Source of the DNA: Cognatiyoonia sediminum
GTDB lineage: Bacteria > Pseudomonadota > Alphaproteobacteria > Rhodobacterales > Rhodobacteraceae
Reading direction: 5' to 3'
Length of the DNA stretch: 64,000 nt
Assembly (NCBI RefSeq): GCF_900129845.1
Contig: NZ_FQXB01000001.1
Span: 558,001-622,000 of the forward strand
This document shows, piece by piece, positions 53,418 to 62,509 of the stretch. The position numbers and the translations under genes were made by a program. Below the pieces are notes generated by a model, which saw nothing but the letters and a program-made list of their open reading frames with translations, was not told where the DNA came from and did no database searches. Positions within the stretch are counted from its first letter, which is position 1, and every line of letters begins with the position of its first letter.

Positions 53418-54749
53418 TCAACGTTCTGGGATCAAACCGCGCGGGCTAAACCTAAGAACAAGAAGCAGGATAACACCCATCGTAAACAACCGCATATGGG
53501 CTGCTGAATCGAGCAGGTGCTCTTTCAAGGCGCTACCTTCAGGCATTCCGGCTGTGATGAAATTCATCAGCGCCAGTCCCATCGGTTCCACTTGAACCCA
53601 CAGCCACCAAATCAGGAAGCCGCCCAAAATGGCCCCGAAGTTATTGCCAGAACCACCGACAATCACCATGACCCAAATCAAGAACGTAAAGCGAAGCGGT
53701 TGATAGGTGCCGGGTGTCAATTGCCCATCCAGCGTCGTCATCATAGCACCAGCAACGCCGCAGATCGCAGAGCCTAGGACGAAGATCTGCAGATGGCGCG
53801 CGGTGACATCCTTGCCCATGGCTTCGGCCGCGACTTCATTGTCGCGGATCGCACGCATCATGCGGCCCCAAGGGGAATTGAGGGCTTTTTGAGCCAGCCA
53901 CAGCAGGATCAATAGAACAACTGCGAAGTAGCCGGTATAGAGCAGTTTGGTGAACAGGTTTGAAGCGTAAACCGCATCAAACCCAAGCGCATTCGCGCGT
54001 TCTACAAAGGTGGCACTTTCTTGCAATTCAAGCTCGTAGGGCACCGGCCTCGGAAGGCCGTTCACGTTCTTCACACCTCGGGCAAGCCAGTCTTCATGCT
54101 TCATGATCGCAATGATGATTTCGGCGATACCCAGCGTTGCGATGGCAAGGTAGTCAGAGCGCAGGCCAAGGGCGACTTTGCCGATCACCCAGGCCGCACC
54201 AGCAGCAATCAAACCTCCTACAGGCCACGCAACAAGAGCCATAAAGCCCCATTCTTTGTAGTTCTCCCCACCGAAGTTAAGCCCGCCAAGGTAGCCTGTA
54301 CCAGCTGGGTTCACGGCCTCGACTGCGGCGACACCGCCGTCAAATACAGCGCGGAACAGGAAGAACCCGATAAGCGCCACAGCGATGGTTCCCCATAGCT
54401 TAAGCCGTCCTTGGAACTTTCGTTGCGCAAAGATGGTTGCAACGATTGCGCCAGCGCCGATCAACAGACCGCCGATGGTACGTGCACCACCTTCGGCCCA
54501 GGCTTCTGTCACTGGCGGCATGGATATCAGAACGGCTGCAAGGCCACCCAAGGCTACAAACCCCATGACACCCACGTTAAAGAGGCCAGCAAAGCCCCAT
54601 TGCAGATTCACACCCAGCGCCATGATGGCGCTGATCAAACCGTAATTCAAAAGCAGCAGGGCAACGTTCCAGTCTTGGAAAATACCGGTGCCAATGATCA
54701 AGACGGCGACGAGGGCGAAAAGGAGCGGAGTGCGCAGAGACTCGGTCAT
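53418..54749 (-). CDS. livM: Branched-chain amino-acid type ABC permease (LivM)
   Basis: Membrane subunit of the HAAT-family importer. It has about ten hydrophobic helices, the segment GVNLQWGFAGLFNVGVMGFVALGG typical of LivM and the cytoplasmic loop MMRAIRDNEVAAEAMGKDV. At 443 residues it is longer than the common 320-420, with extra length in the region 150-240. ATGA overlap with livH. Confidence 0.92.
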   Translation of the reverse strand: MTESLRTPLLFALVAVLIIGTGIFQDWNVALLLLNYGLISAIMALGVNLQWGFAGLFNVGVMGFVALGGLAAVLISMPPVTEAWAEGGARTIGGLLIGAGAIVATIFAQRKFQGRLKLWGTIAVALIGFFLFRAVFDGGVAAVEAVNPAGTGYLGGLNFGGENYKEWGFMALVAWPVGGLIAAGAAWVIGKVALGLRSDYLAIATLGIAEIIIAIMKHEDWLARGVKNVNGLPRPVPYELELQESATFVERANALGFDAVYASNLFTKLLYTGYFAVVLLILLWLAQKALNSPWGRMMRAIRDNEVAAEAMGKDVTARHLQIFVLGSAICGVAGAMMTTLDGQLTPGTYQPLRFTFLIWVMVIVGGSGNNFGAILGGFLIWWLWVQVEPMGLALMNFITAGMPEGSALKEHLLDSAAHMRLFTMGVILLLVLRFSPRGLIPER

Positions 54750-55759
54750 ACGGATTGTCCTTTGAAGATACCGGTGGGTTTGACCAGCAATACGATAAGA
54801 AGGATGACGAAGCTGACTGCGAACTTGTAATCCGTCGAGAGAAGTTGCACGAGCCCATCCGGCTCAAGACTCTCTGGTAACAGATAACCCAACACTTTTT
54901 TCAGCGGATAGGTGATCGTGACTTCGGCAAAGGCGATGATGAAACCGCCGACGATCGCTCCTAATGGGTTTCCAAGGCCACCGACAATGGCAGCCGCAAA
55001 GATCGGCAGGAGGAGTTGTAGGTAGACAAAAGGCTTAAAGGACTTGTCCAAGCCATAAAGAGTACCCGCAACCGTCGCCAGAGCCCCAACGATGATCCAC
55101 GTGACCATCACAACGCGCTCTGGGTTGATCCCTGAAAGCAAGGCGAGATCTTCGTTATCGGAAAAGGCTCGCATGGATTTGCCGGTGCGGGTTTTGTTCA
55201 AGAACCAGAACAGTATCGCGACAACAATGATCGCGGTGACGATCGTGATCCCTTGCGTGGTTTTGATCGCCAAACCCTCTTTCAAACCGGTCGCTGCCTT
55301 GAAGTCGCGAGCTGAGATGATGAAGCGTTCACCGTCTGAAAATCGAATGTCGCCCACGCCAATCATAAAGCGAACAATGCCGTTCATAATGAACATCACA
55401 CCCATCGAGACGATCACCAAAATCACGGGGTCGGACTTTTGTCGTCGATAGAACCGATAAACAACGCGGTCGGTTCCAAGCAGTACTAAGGCCGTGATCA
55501 TGATAGCGAAGGGCAGGGCGAGTATGGCGGTTGGAAGCGGTCCGAAAGAGATGCCCCAAGCTTGAAAAGTCCAAGTGATGAAGATCGTCGCCATCGCACC
55601 AAACGCCATGGTGTCGCCGTGGGCAAAGTTCGAGAAGCGTAAAATGCCGTAGATCAGCGTGACGCCAAGAGCTCCAAGGGCGAGCTGAGCGCCGTAAGCC
55701 ATACCCGGCACGATCACAAAGTTGGTGAGAGCCACGAGGGCGTTTAAGAAGTCAGTCAC
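54746..55759 (-). CDS. livH: Branched-chain amino-acid type ABC permease (LivH)
   Basis: Second membrane subunit. The N-terminal ALGALGVTLIYGILRFSNFAHGD and the coupling loop SMRAFSDNEDLALLSGINPERV are diagnostic. The 337 residues are slightly long. The start is GTG at 55759, overlapping the stop of the upstream small exported protein (GTGA), so translation is coupled through that gene. Confidence 0.93.
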   Translation of the reverse strand: MTDFLNALVALTNFVIVPGMAYGAQLALGALGVTLIYGILRFSNFAHGDTMAFGAMATIFITWTFQAWGISFGPLPTAILALPFAIMITALVLLGTDRVVYRFYRRQKSDPVILVIVSMGVMFIMNGIVRFMIGVGDIRFSDGERFIISARDFKAATGLKEGLAIKTTQGITIVTAIIVVAILFWFLNKTRTGKSMRAFSDNEDLALLSGINPERVVMVTWIIVGALATVAGTLYGLDKSFKPFVYLQLLLPIFAAAIVGGLGNPLGAIVGGFIIAFAEVTITYPLKKVLGYLLPESLEPDGLVQLLSTDYKFAVSFVILLIVLLVKPTGIFKGQSV

Positions 55760-56148
55760 TGTTGGTCCTCACACAGTCCGGTCAAGGTTTGCCCAGTCGT
55801 AGAATTTGAGAAGGTTGCGCTCCCGTCGGCGTTTACGACAAAGATCGCATTCAAGTTTTCGGCCCAAAACCCGCGCGTGTCTTTGACAAGAAAGGGTTCT
55901 GCCTCGAATGTCTCTTGGCCCATCTTCACAGTCGTCACCTTCCGATAGGGCGGTTCGTTTGGATCGACAGCCGAGACGAATTGATTGCGGTCGATGTCAA
56001 ATGCCAGTTCAACGGTTTCGTCTGAACACTCTGATCCCGTTTGGCATTGAAGAGTGCAAAGCAAGCTATCCCCAAAAGCGGGCCCGGCAAATGTCGTCGC
56101 CAGAACCGCCGCCGGAACAGAGGCATATGTCGGTGCGATAGAGATCAT
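55756..56148 (-). CDS. Small exported protein embedded in the liv operon, unknown function
   Basis: A 130-residue protein with a signal peptide (about 26 residues, ending GPAFG). The mature part has four cysteines (LLCTLQCQTGSEC near its start and GLCEDQQ at the end), so disulfides are likely, and a beta-rich pattern (AIFVVNADGSATFSNSTTGQTL). Its ATG overlaps the livF stop and its stop overlaps the livH start, so it is made together with the transporter. No family recognised; it could be an accessory of the importer or simply a co-expressed periplasmic protein. Confidence 0.75.
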   Translation of the reverse strand: MISIAPTYASVPAAVLATTFAGPAFGDSLLCTLQCQTGSECSDETVELAFDIDRNQFVSAVDPNEPPYRKVTTVKMGQETFEAEPFLVKDTRGFWAENLNAIFVVNADGSATFSNSTTGQTLTGLCEDQQ

Positions 56149-56858
56149 CCGCCCAAGAAGCTCCGTCTGACTTCTTCGTCGGCCAGAAGCTCTTTGCCTG
56201 TTCCTGTATGCGCATTGCGGCCTTGAACCAAAACGTAGCCTTTGTCAGCGATTTCAAGGGCTTGGCGAGCATTCTGTTCAACCATCAAAATAGGAATGCC
56301 TGTGCGCGCCACCTCAATGATGCGGTCGAAAAGCTCGTCCATCACGATGGGAGACACACCTGCTGTCGGTTCATCCAGCATCAGAACCTTTGGCTGCGTC
56401 ATCAAAGCACGCCCCACTGCGACCTGCTGCCTTTGACCCCCCGACAATTCACCTGCGGCTTGAAGGCGTTTCTCTTTCAGGATCGGAAACAGATCATAAA
56501 CCTGAGCCATGGTGTCTTTGAAATCGTCTTTCCGAATGAAGGCACCCATCTCTAGGTTTTCTTCGACGGTTAGCGACGTGAAGATATTTCGGACCTGAGG
56601 TACAAACCCCATGCCCTTGATCACGCGATCTTGCGGGGAAAGGCTTGTAATGTCTTCGCCGTCCAATCGTACTGAGCCAGTTCGAACTTCTAGCATTCCG
56701 AAGACAGCTTTCATCGCTGTGGATTTACCTGCGCCATTTGGCCCGACGATAACGGCGATCTCACCCGGGTTCACCGCAATCGTACAGTCATGCAGAATAT
56801 CTGGACCTTTGCCGTAGCCGCCCGTCATAGTATCGCCGATTAGGAAGGGTTCGCTCAT
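56145..56858 (-). CDS. livF: Branched-chain amino-acid type ABC ATPase (LivF)
   Basis: ATP-binding subunit. Walker A GPNGAGKSTAMKA, the Q-loop region FVPQVRNIF, signature LSGGQRQQ and Walker B LMLDEPTAGVSP are in order in 237 residues, the normal LivF length. It ends in an ATGA overlap with the small exported-protein gene and starts 28 bases after livG. Confidence 0.94.
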   Translation of the reverse strand: MSEPFLIGDTMTGGYGKGPDILHDCTIAVNPGEIAVIVGPNGAGKSTAMKAVFGMLEVRTGSVRLDGEDITSLSPQDRVIKGMGFVPQVRNIFTSLTVEENLEMGAFIRKDDFKDTMAQVYDLFPILKEKRLQAAGELSGGQRQQVAVGRALMTQPKVLMLDEPTAGVSPIVMDELFDRIIEVARTGIPILMVEQNARQALEIADKGYVLVQGRNAHTGTGKELLADEEVRRSFLGG

Positions 56859-56885
56859 TATCTTTTCTCTCTAAACCCTGACTTA

Positions 56886-57671
56886 TCAGGCGGTTGCAAC
56901 CTGATCTTTATTCTTGAGGCCGGTCCCGAGGTAGGCCTCGATTACCTGTTCGTTAGCTTTGATTTCTTCGAGTGTACCCTCAGCGAGAACTTTGCCTTCT
57001 GCCATACAGATCACGGGGTCGCAGAGCCGTCCGATGAAATCCATATCGTGTTCGATAACAACGAAAGTGTAGCCACGCTCTTTATTGAGCCTGAGGATCG
57101 CATCGCCAATGGTGTTCAAAAGGGTACGGTTCACGCCAGCGCCGACCTCATCCAAAAAAACGATCTTTGCGTCGACCATCATGGTGCGACCTAGTTCTAA
57201 CAACTTCTTCTGGCCACCTGATAGGTTACCCGCCTTTTCATCTTTCAAATGGTCGATGGTCAGGAACTCGAGCACTTCATCCGCCTTCGCAAGCAGGGCG
57301 CGTTCCTCATCCGCGATACGCTTGCGTCCGAACCACGCATTCCAAAGCGCCTCTCCAGATTGGCCGCCGGGAACCATCATTAGATTTTCTCTAACCGTCA
57401 TTGACGAAAATTCATGCGCGATCTGGAACGTCCGAAGCAGGCCTTTGTCGAACAATGTATGCGGTGGAAGGCCGGTAATATCTTCACCCTGCATGGTCAC
57501 GCGACCTTCAGTTGGTGAAAGAACGCCCGCGATCACATTGAAAAGAGTGGTTTTTCCGGCACCGTTCGGGCCGATCAACCCTGTGATCGTTCCTTCCTCA
57601 ATCGATAGGCTTGCACCGTCCACGGCGCGAAAACCACCAAAGGTCTTCACGAGGTTTTCGACAACGATCAT
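56886..57671 (-). CDS. livG: Branched-chain amino-acid type ABC ATPase (LivG)
   Basis: Second ATP-binding subunit, 261 residues. Walker A GPNGAGKTTLFNV, signature LSGGQKKLLELGR and Walker B IVFLDEVGAGVN with the LivG-type C-terminal extension (GKVLAEGTLEEIKANEQVIEAYLG, split here by family pattern). The Walker B is followed by VGAGVNRT where LivG usually has PxAGLNP, a small variation. The operon order is livJ, livG, livF, exported protein, livH, livM. Confidence 0.93.
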   Translation of the reverse strand: MIVVENLVKTFGGFRAVDGASLSIEEGTITGLIGPNGAGKTTLFNVIAGVLSPTEGRVTMQGEDITGLPPHTLFDKGLLRTFQIAHEFSSMTVRENLMMVPGGQSGEALWNAWFGRKRIADEERALLAKADEVLEFLTIDHLKDEKAGNLSGGQKKLLELGRTMMVDAKIVFLDEVGAGVNRTLLNTIGDAILRLNKERGYTFVVIEHDMDFIGRLCDPVICMAEGKVLAEGTLEEIKANEQVIEAYLGTGLKNKDQVATA

Positions 57672-57715
57672 AGATATCCCCCGAAGCGCATTCTTCTGCG
57701 TCTTATTTGAAAGAA

Positions 57716-57739
57716 GCGGCGCAAGTCGCCCTGCGCCGC
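57716..57739 (-). terminator. Hairpin between livJ and livG
   Basis: A perfect 8-bp stem (GCGGCGCA / TGCGCCGC) with an 8-base loop, followed on the minus strand by TTCTTTC. It lies 17 bases after the livJ stop, inside the operon, and probably ends or protects most livJ transcripts so that binding protein exceeds the membrane subunits. Confidence 0.55.
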
Positions 57740-57756
57740 CTCGAATTTATCCAATC

Positions 57757-58947
57757 TTAGCGGAATTTCACTGTGGAAATTTCACCACCTTCGATCACGA
57801 TCTGGCGATAGTTGCCGGCAGATTCACCGCCGTTCACCAGCTCAACTGCGGATGCACCGACATAGTCGATGTCGCCACCGTCGGCGAGAATTTGAAGCGC
57901 TTTTGCCAATTCGCCAGGGAAGATCTGCTCACCTGGTGCATTCGCAACCATTTCGATTTTGCTGACATAGTCTGCTGGCTCAGCGGAACCTGCAGCTTGC
58001 ATGGCAAGCATTATCAAAGCCGCTGCGTCATAGCTTTCAGGGGTGAACGGGGATGTCGCATCAAACGCATCGCCAACCAATTCGGCAAAAGCTGCAACAC
58101 CCGGGCTGTCCGTACCAGGAACTTGGCCTGTTGATCCTTCGATTTCATCGCCGAACTGCTCAGACAAAGAAGCGCCTATCATGCCATCAGGGAAGTGGAA
58201 GGTGTCGAATGCGCCTGTGTCGAGTGCGGAGCGCACGATACCAGCACCACCTTGGTCAACGTAGCCAGCAACAACCAAACGCTCACCACCAGCAGCGGCC
58301 AATGCGCCAACTTCAGCAGAGTAGTCTGCTTTGCCGTCTTCGTGAGCTGCAGAAATTGTCACCGTGCCACCAGCCGCTTCGAAAGCTGCCTGGAAGCTGT
58401 CTGCAAGACCTTTACCATAGTCGTTGTTGGTGTATGTCACGGCAACTTCCATGATGCCTTCTTCCATCAGCACTTCTGTCATCACGACACCCTGACGTGC
58501 GTCAGATGGGGCTGTGCGGAAGAACAGGCCGTTGTCATCAGGTGAAGACAGAGCCGGAGATGTCGCGGACGGTGAAATCATCACCATGCCGTTTGCCAAA
58601 GCAACGTTGGACAGGATCGCGCCCGTTACACCAGAGCAGTCGGCGCCCATGATGCCTTTGACACCATCAGCAGACACCAAACGCTCAGCAGCTGCTGTTG
58701 CTGCACCGGCATCGATACAGGTCGAGTCAGCACGAACGGATGTGACGGATGAACCGCCGAGAAGCAGGCCAGAGTCGGTGACTTCCTTCATCGCCAATTC
58801 AGCACCATCTGCCATCGGTGGTGTCAGTGATTCAATTGGCCCTGTGAAGCCAAGAATAACACCCATCTTGATTTCTGAATGGCCATCAGCAAACGCGCCA
58901 GATGCCATCAAAGCTGTGGCCGCGGAGGCCATCATCAATTTTTTCAT
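57757..58947 (-). CDS. livJ: Branched-chain amino-acid type ABC binding protein (LivJ/LivK-like)
   Basis: Periplasmic type I binding protein. A Sec signal peptide (MKKLMMASAATALMASGAFA) is followed by IKMGVILGFTGPIES, the MGADCSGVTGAI loop and SPSATSPALSSPDD typical of the family. The start at 58947 follows AGGGAGA; the frame is open for 33 more codons upstream without a site. About 396 residues. The ligand may be a branched-chain amino acid or another amide or amino acid; the family is broad. Confidence 0.92.
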   Translation of the reverse strand: MKKLMMASAATALMASGAFADGHSEIKMGVILGFTGPIESLTPPMADGAELAMKEVTDSGLLLGGSSVTSVRADSTCIDAGAATAAAERLVSADGVKGIMGADCSGVTGAILSNVALANGMVMISPSATSPALSSPDDNGLFFRTAPSDARQGVVMTEVLMEEGIMEVAVTYTNNDYGKGLADSFQAAFEAAGGTVTISAAHEDGKADYSAEVGALAAAGGERLVVAGYVDQGGAGIVRSALDTGAFDTFHFPDGMIGASLSEQFGDEIEGSTGQVPGTDSPGVAAFAELVGDAFDATSPFTPESYDAAALIMLAMQAAGSAEPADYVSKIEMVANAPGEQIFPGELAKALQILADGGDIDYVGASAVELVNGGESAGNYRQIVIEGGEISTVKFR

Positions 58948-59101
58948 AGTTTTCTCCCTACTGGATACATTCGTTATCCTGACGGGCAGATTAGCAGGGG
59001 ATACAGAAAAGGAAAGACGAATTGCACTGTTGAAAGGCGCTAACATTCGGAAATTTAGCCCTTTTAACTGCAGCTTTGCAGAATTCTATGAAGTTGACTT
59101 G

Positions 59102-60103
59102 CTAGACAGACAGCCGTGTAGCCATCGTTCCGCGCTCGCGATATGGGGTCGTATTGTAGTGAGACCGATAGCACTTCGAAAAATGCGATGGTGATGCGAA
59201 CCCGCAGGCCAGAGCCACGTTTATGACTGTCATATCCGTTTGCATGAGCAGATTGCGTGCCTTTTGCAGTCGCAATTCCATGTAATACCGCTTAGGACTG
59301 CGTGACAGATAACGCCGGAAGAGCCGCTCCAACTGCCTGGTCGACATGCCAACCTCTTTAGCCAAGATGGAGGGGCTGATCGGCTCTTCGATGTTCTGTT
59401 CCATCATCTGGATGACTTGGCTCAACTTTGGATGCCGAACGCCGATACGGGTTGGGATCGAGAGTCTTTGGGTATCTTGGTCAGTTCGGATCGAAGAATA
59501 AATCAGCTGATCCGCGACTGCATTGCCGAGTTCTTCACCGTGATCATCCGCAATCAGCTTTAGCATCATGTCAATTGAAGCTGTGCCGCCCGCTGTCGTC
59601 ATTCGGTTTCCATCGATAACAAACACCGACTTGGTCAGTTCGACCTCGTCAAACTCCTCAGTAAAGCTGTCTTGGTTTTCCCAATGGATGGTTGCTTTTT
59701 TTCCGTCCAAAAGTCCGGCTCGAGCCATGGAATATCCAGCCGTGCAAAGCCCAGCAATGGTTGCACCTTTGCGAGCCTCTCGTCTGACCCAATTCAACAG
59801 CTTTTTGGTTGTTGCGTCCTGAATATCAATTCCACCGCACAACATTATGGTGTCATCACGCTCGGTTTCGATCAGATCCCCGTCCAACTGAAACTCACAA
59901 CCGTTAGAACAAGCGATGCTTTCTCCGCCTTCGCCAATCTTTGTCCATACGTAGAGTTCTTTGCCAGAGGTACGGTTTGCGATCCGTAGAGCTTCGATCG
60001 CAGACGCAAAACTCAGCATTGTGAAGTTCTTCAACAATACGAAAACGAACCGCCGTGGCTTGCCGATATGTTCGACATCAATGGTTGGAACCGTCGTATT
60101 CAT
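59102..60103 (-). CDS. GlxA-family AraC-type transcriptional regulator
   Basis: Two-domain regulator: a DJ-1/PfpI-like domain (residues 15-190, with GLCTAGYSMARAGLLDGKKA) and a C-terminal AraC HTH pair (about 225-325, EVGMSTRQLERLFRRYLSRS and ACGFASPSHFSKCYRSHY). Relatives such as GbdR and CdhR control quaternary-amine catabolism, others control arginine or nitrogen genes. The start at 60103 follows AGGAAG; the frame is open 12 codons further. It lies upstream of livJ on the same strand, 154 bases away, and divergent from the DAHP synthase gene. Confidence 0.9.
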   Translation of the reverse strand: MNTTVPTIDVEHIGKPRRFVFVLLKNFTMLSFASAIEALRIANRTSGKELYVWTKIGEGGESIACSNGCEFQLDGDLIETERDDTIMLCGGIDIQDATTKKLLNWVRREARKGATIAGLCTAGYSMARAGLLDGKKATIHWENQDSFTEEFDEVELTKSVFVIDGNRMTTAGGTASIDMMLKLIADDHGEELGNAVADQLIYSSIRTDQDTQRLSIPTRIGVRHPKLSQVIQMMEQNIEEPISPSILAKEVGMSTRQLERLFRRYLSRSPKRYYMELRLQKARNLLMQTDMTVINVALACGFASPSHFSKCYRSHYNTTPYRERGTMATRLSV

Positions 60104-60205
60104 TGGCGTCTTCCTGCCGTAGGTGAGTTGGCCGAGCACAACATCTTTTTTTCAACTCGTTCAAGAGGATTCGAGCGTCGTATCAATTTAGTTACCACAA
60201 AACTT

Positions 60206-60246
60206 TGCCAATTGGCATTGGCCCTTATTCATAAGGTCGCTATAGG
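60206..60246 (+). promoter_or_regulatory. Predicted promoter of DAHP synthase with overlapping palindrome
   Basis: A -35-like TTGGCC (60218-60223), 17 bases, then a -10-like TATAGG (60241-60246) fit a sigma-70 promoter 52 bases before the ATG. A perfect 12-base palindrome TGCCAATTGGCA (60206-60217) ends right at the -35 and could be an operator. Confidence 0.45.
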
Positions 60247-60297
60247 GGGTGTTGGTAACGCTAACGCGGGCCATTTCTTTTATTATGGAGCAAGACG

Positions 60298-61668
60298 ATG
60301 ACTGATTGGCAAAAATCTGACTGGCGCAACAAGCCCAGGATCCAGATGCCAGAGTATACGGATGCGGCGGCACTGAGCGCTGTTGAAGCGCGTCTTGCCT
60401 CTTATCCACCTTTGGTTTTCGCGGGCGAGGCCCGTCGCTTGAAAGATCACCTTGGCGCGGTGAGCCGTGGTGAAGCTTTCCTTTTGCAAGGCGGCGACTG
60501 TGCTGAGAGCTTTGCAGAATTTTCCGCAGACGGCATTCGCGACACGTTCAAAGTGATGCTGCAAATGGCTATGGTGCTGACCTACGGTGCCAAGGTGCCT
60601 GTGGTGAAGGTTGGTCGTATGGCGGGCCAAATGGCCAAGCCGCGTTCGGCGCCGACGGAAACGCAAGGTGATGTGGAACTGCCGAGCTACCGCGGTGACA
60701 TCATCAATGGTTTCGACTTCAACGCTGAAAGCCGTATTCCGGATCCAGACCGTATGCTGCAAGCTTACATGCAGGCTGCAGCGACCCTGAACTTGCTTCG
60801 AGCTTTCTCCACGGGCGGTTACGCTGATGTGCGCCAGGTTCATTCTTGGACACTTGGTTTCACCGGTGCACCGGAAGCAGAAAAGTACCGCCACATCGCA
60901 GAGCGTATTTCTGACACGCTCGACTTTATGGAAGCAGCTGGTTTGAGCAGCGAAACACTGCATGATCTGAAGACCGTCGAATTCTACACAAGCCACGAAG
61001 CGCTGTTGCTTGAGTACGAAGAAGCTTTGGCTCGGATCGACTCGACGACGGGCAAATGGCTTGCGGGGTCCGGTCACATGATCTGGATCGGTGACAGAAC
61101 ACGTCAACCTGACGGCGCACATGTGGAGTTCTGCAAAGGCGTCCAGAACCCGATTGGATTGAAGTGCGGCCCAAGCATGACATCAGGTCATCTGAAATCC
61201 CTAATGAGTTCTCTCAATCCGGAGAATGAACCGGGCCGTCTGACTTTGATTGCGCGCTTCGGTGCTGGGTCTGTTGGTGAACACCTGCCGCGTTTGATCA
61301 AAGCAGTGGAAGAAGAGGGCGCCAACGTCGTTTGGACTTGCGATGCGATGCATGGCAACACCATCAAGTCGACGACTGGCTACAAAACACGCCCGTTCGA
61401 CAGCGTGCTGCGTGAAGTGAAAGAGTTCTTCGATGTCCACAATGCCGAAGGAACGATCCCAGGCGGCGTACATTTTGAGATGACAGGCAAAGACGTGACC
61501 GAATGCACCGGTGGTGTGCGCGCGGTGACGGATGAGGATTTGTCAGATCGCTATCACACAGCTTGTGATCCACGTCTGAACGCGAGCCAGTCGCTTGAGT
61601 TGGCATTCTTGGTGTCGGAAGAACTCTCTGCACGTCGCGCCAAGTTGGACCACGCTAAGGCGAGCTAA
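60298..61668 (+). CDS. Class II 3-deoxy-7-phosphoheptulonate (DAHP) synthase
   Basis: First step of the shikimate pathway, joining phosphoenolpyruvate and erythrose 4-phosphate. It is the plant-like class II type: [27 protein letters not shown] and the metal-binding [12 protein letters not shown] and [16 protein letters not shown] segments. The 456 residues are normal. Feedback behaviour cannot be told from sequence. It supplies AroB (592-1704). A TATGGAGCA ribosome site precedes the ATG. Confidence 0.95.
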   Translation: MTDWQKSDWRNKPRIQMPEYTDAAALSAVEARLASYPPLVFAGEARRLKDHLGAVSRGEAFLLQGGDCAESFAEFSADGIRDTFKVMLQMAMVLTYGAKVPVVKVGRMAGQMAKPRSAPTETQGDVELPSYRGDIINGFDFNAESRIPDPDRMLQAYMQAAATLNLLRAFSTGGYADVRQVHSWTLGFTGAPEAEKYRHIAERISDTLDFMEAAGLSSETLHDLKTVEFYTSHEALLLEYEEALARIDSTTGKWLAGSGHMIWIGDRTRQPDGAHVEFCKGVQNPIGLKCGPSMTSGHLKSLMSSLNPENEPGRLTLIARFGAGSVGEHLPRLIKAVEEEGANVVWTCDAMHGNTIKSTTGYKTRPFDSVLREVKEFFDVHNAEGTIPGGVHFEMTGKDVTECTGGVRAVTDEDLSDRYHTACDPRLNASQSLELAFLVSEELSARRAKLDHAKAS

Positions 61669-61686
61669 CTTAGAAAGCAGATGAGG

Positions 61687-61714
61687 AAGGCCGGCCTTTT
61701 CGCGGGCCTTTCTT
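61687..61714 (+). terminator. Possible terminator after DAHP synthase
   Basis: A 6-bp stem (AAGGCC / GGCCTT) with a 12-base loop followed by TCTT, 18 bases after the stop codon and next to the end of the convergent gene at 61713. Modest stem and short T tract, so only moderately supported. Confidence 0.4.
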
Positions 61715-62321
61715 ATGCGGCAGTATTGTCTACGACCAATTGCGGTCCTTTTGATGTTCGGCGGTCGGGCAAGGCGCCTTGTAATGCTTCACACCGAAAA
61801 CTGACATCTTTTGACAGCTCGAAACGGCTTTTACTTGGCATACCGCGGCCATCGGTTACGAGTGCTGCGATGAGGAACTTTGTACGATTGGGCCCGTCGA
61901 AAATCGGTAGAAGCAGTAGCTCTGCTCGCAACGGTTTTCGAAAGGCGCCGCGTTGTGCCGTGAGAGGCAAGTTTACAATCGCGGGCAGCGCAAAGGACGC
62001 ATCCATTAATTCCAGAGCGGTCTCACGTGTCTGATCTTCGAAAAGGTCGGCAACCATAAGCTTTGGCGCATCAGAGCAAAAATGCTCTTGAAGCCCTTTG
62101 TCAGCAAACAAGACTTCACCATCGCCTGGTCCACGGTACTGGATTAAGAAAACCTCGTTACGCGACAAACTCAGCCCCATGGCTTTGTTAAGTTGATCTT
62201 CATTCCCCGAACGAATGCTACCGGTCTTGCGCCAGTTGGCTTCGATCTCGTCCAAAATGAAACGTGCCTCTGGCCCGAGGTGCGTTTGCTCGTCCGTTTC
62301 TGTGACAAGGTCTTTTAACAT
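61713..62321 (-). CDS. PAS-like domain protein, unknown function
   Basis: A 202-residue cytoplasmic protein without signal or membrane segment. The layout (helical N-terminus, VFLIQYRGPGDGEVLFADKGLQEHF, LMVADLFEDQTRETALELM, then AELLLLPIFDG and FLIAALVTDGRG) resembles PAS_5-type domains that are common in alphaproteobacteria. No output domain is attached. The upstream gap to yicC (62322-62509) holds a TTAACATGCGTTAC near-palindrome but no clear CtrA box. Function unknown. Confidence 0.65.
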   Translation of the reverse strand: MLKDLVTETDEQTHLGPEARFILDEIEANWRKTGSIRSGNEDQLNKAMGLSLSRNEVFLIQYRGPGDGEVLFADKGLQEHFCSDAPKLMVADLFEDQTRETALELMDASFALPAIVNLPLTAQRGAFRKPLRAELLLLPIFDGPNRTKFLIAALVTDGRGMPSKSRFELSKDVSFRCEALQGALPDRRTSKGPQLVVDNTAA

Positions 62322-62509
62322 CGTGATTGCTCACTCTAACTCATTAACATGCGTTACATATTCCCCGAAAATCATCGGGAAATCACTTAGGAAACTGTTA
62401 ATAGGTTAATGCCGCTGGCCAAATCCTTGGCCAAATCGAGTTCTCCCCCTTGCCCCCCGCGCGTGTTTTCACGTAGGTCCAAATCAGCCAAACCCACTAA
62501 GGACCGACC

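Noticed and set aside
57085-58134. A 349-codon plus-strand open frame
   Set aside because: Antisense to livG and livJ and spans the gap between them; serine/arginine-rich shadow composition and no motifs.
60283-61122. A 279-codon minus-strand open frame
   Set aside because: Antisense to class II DAHP synthase; histidine/arginine-rich shadow.
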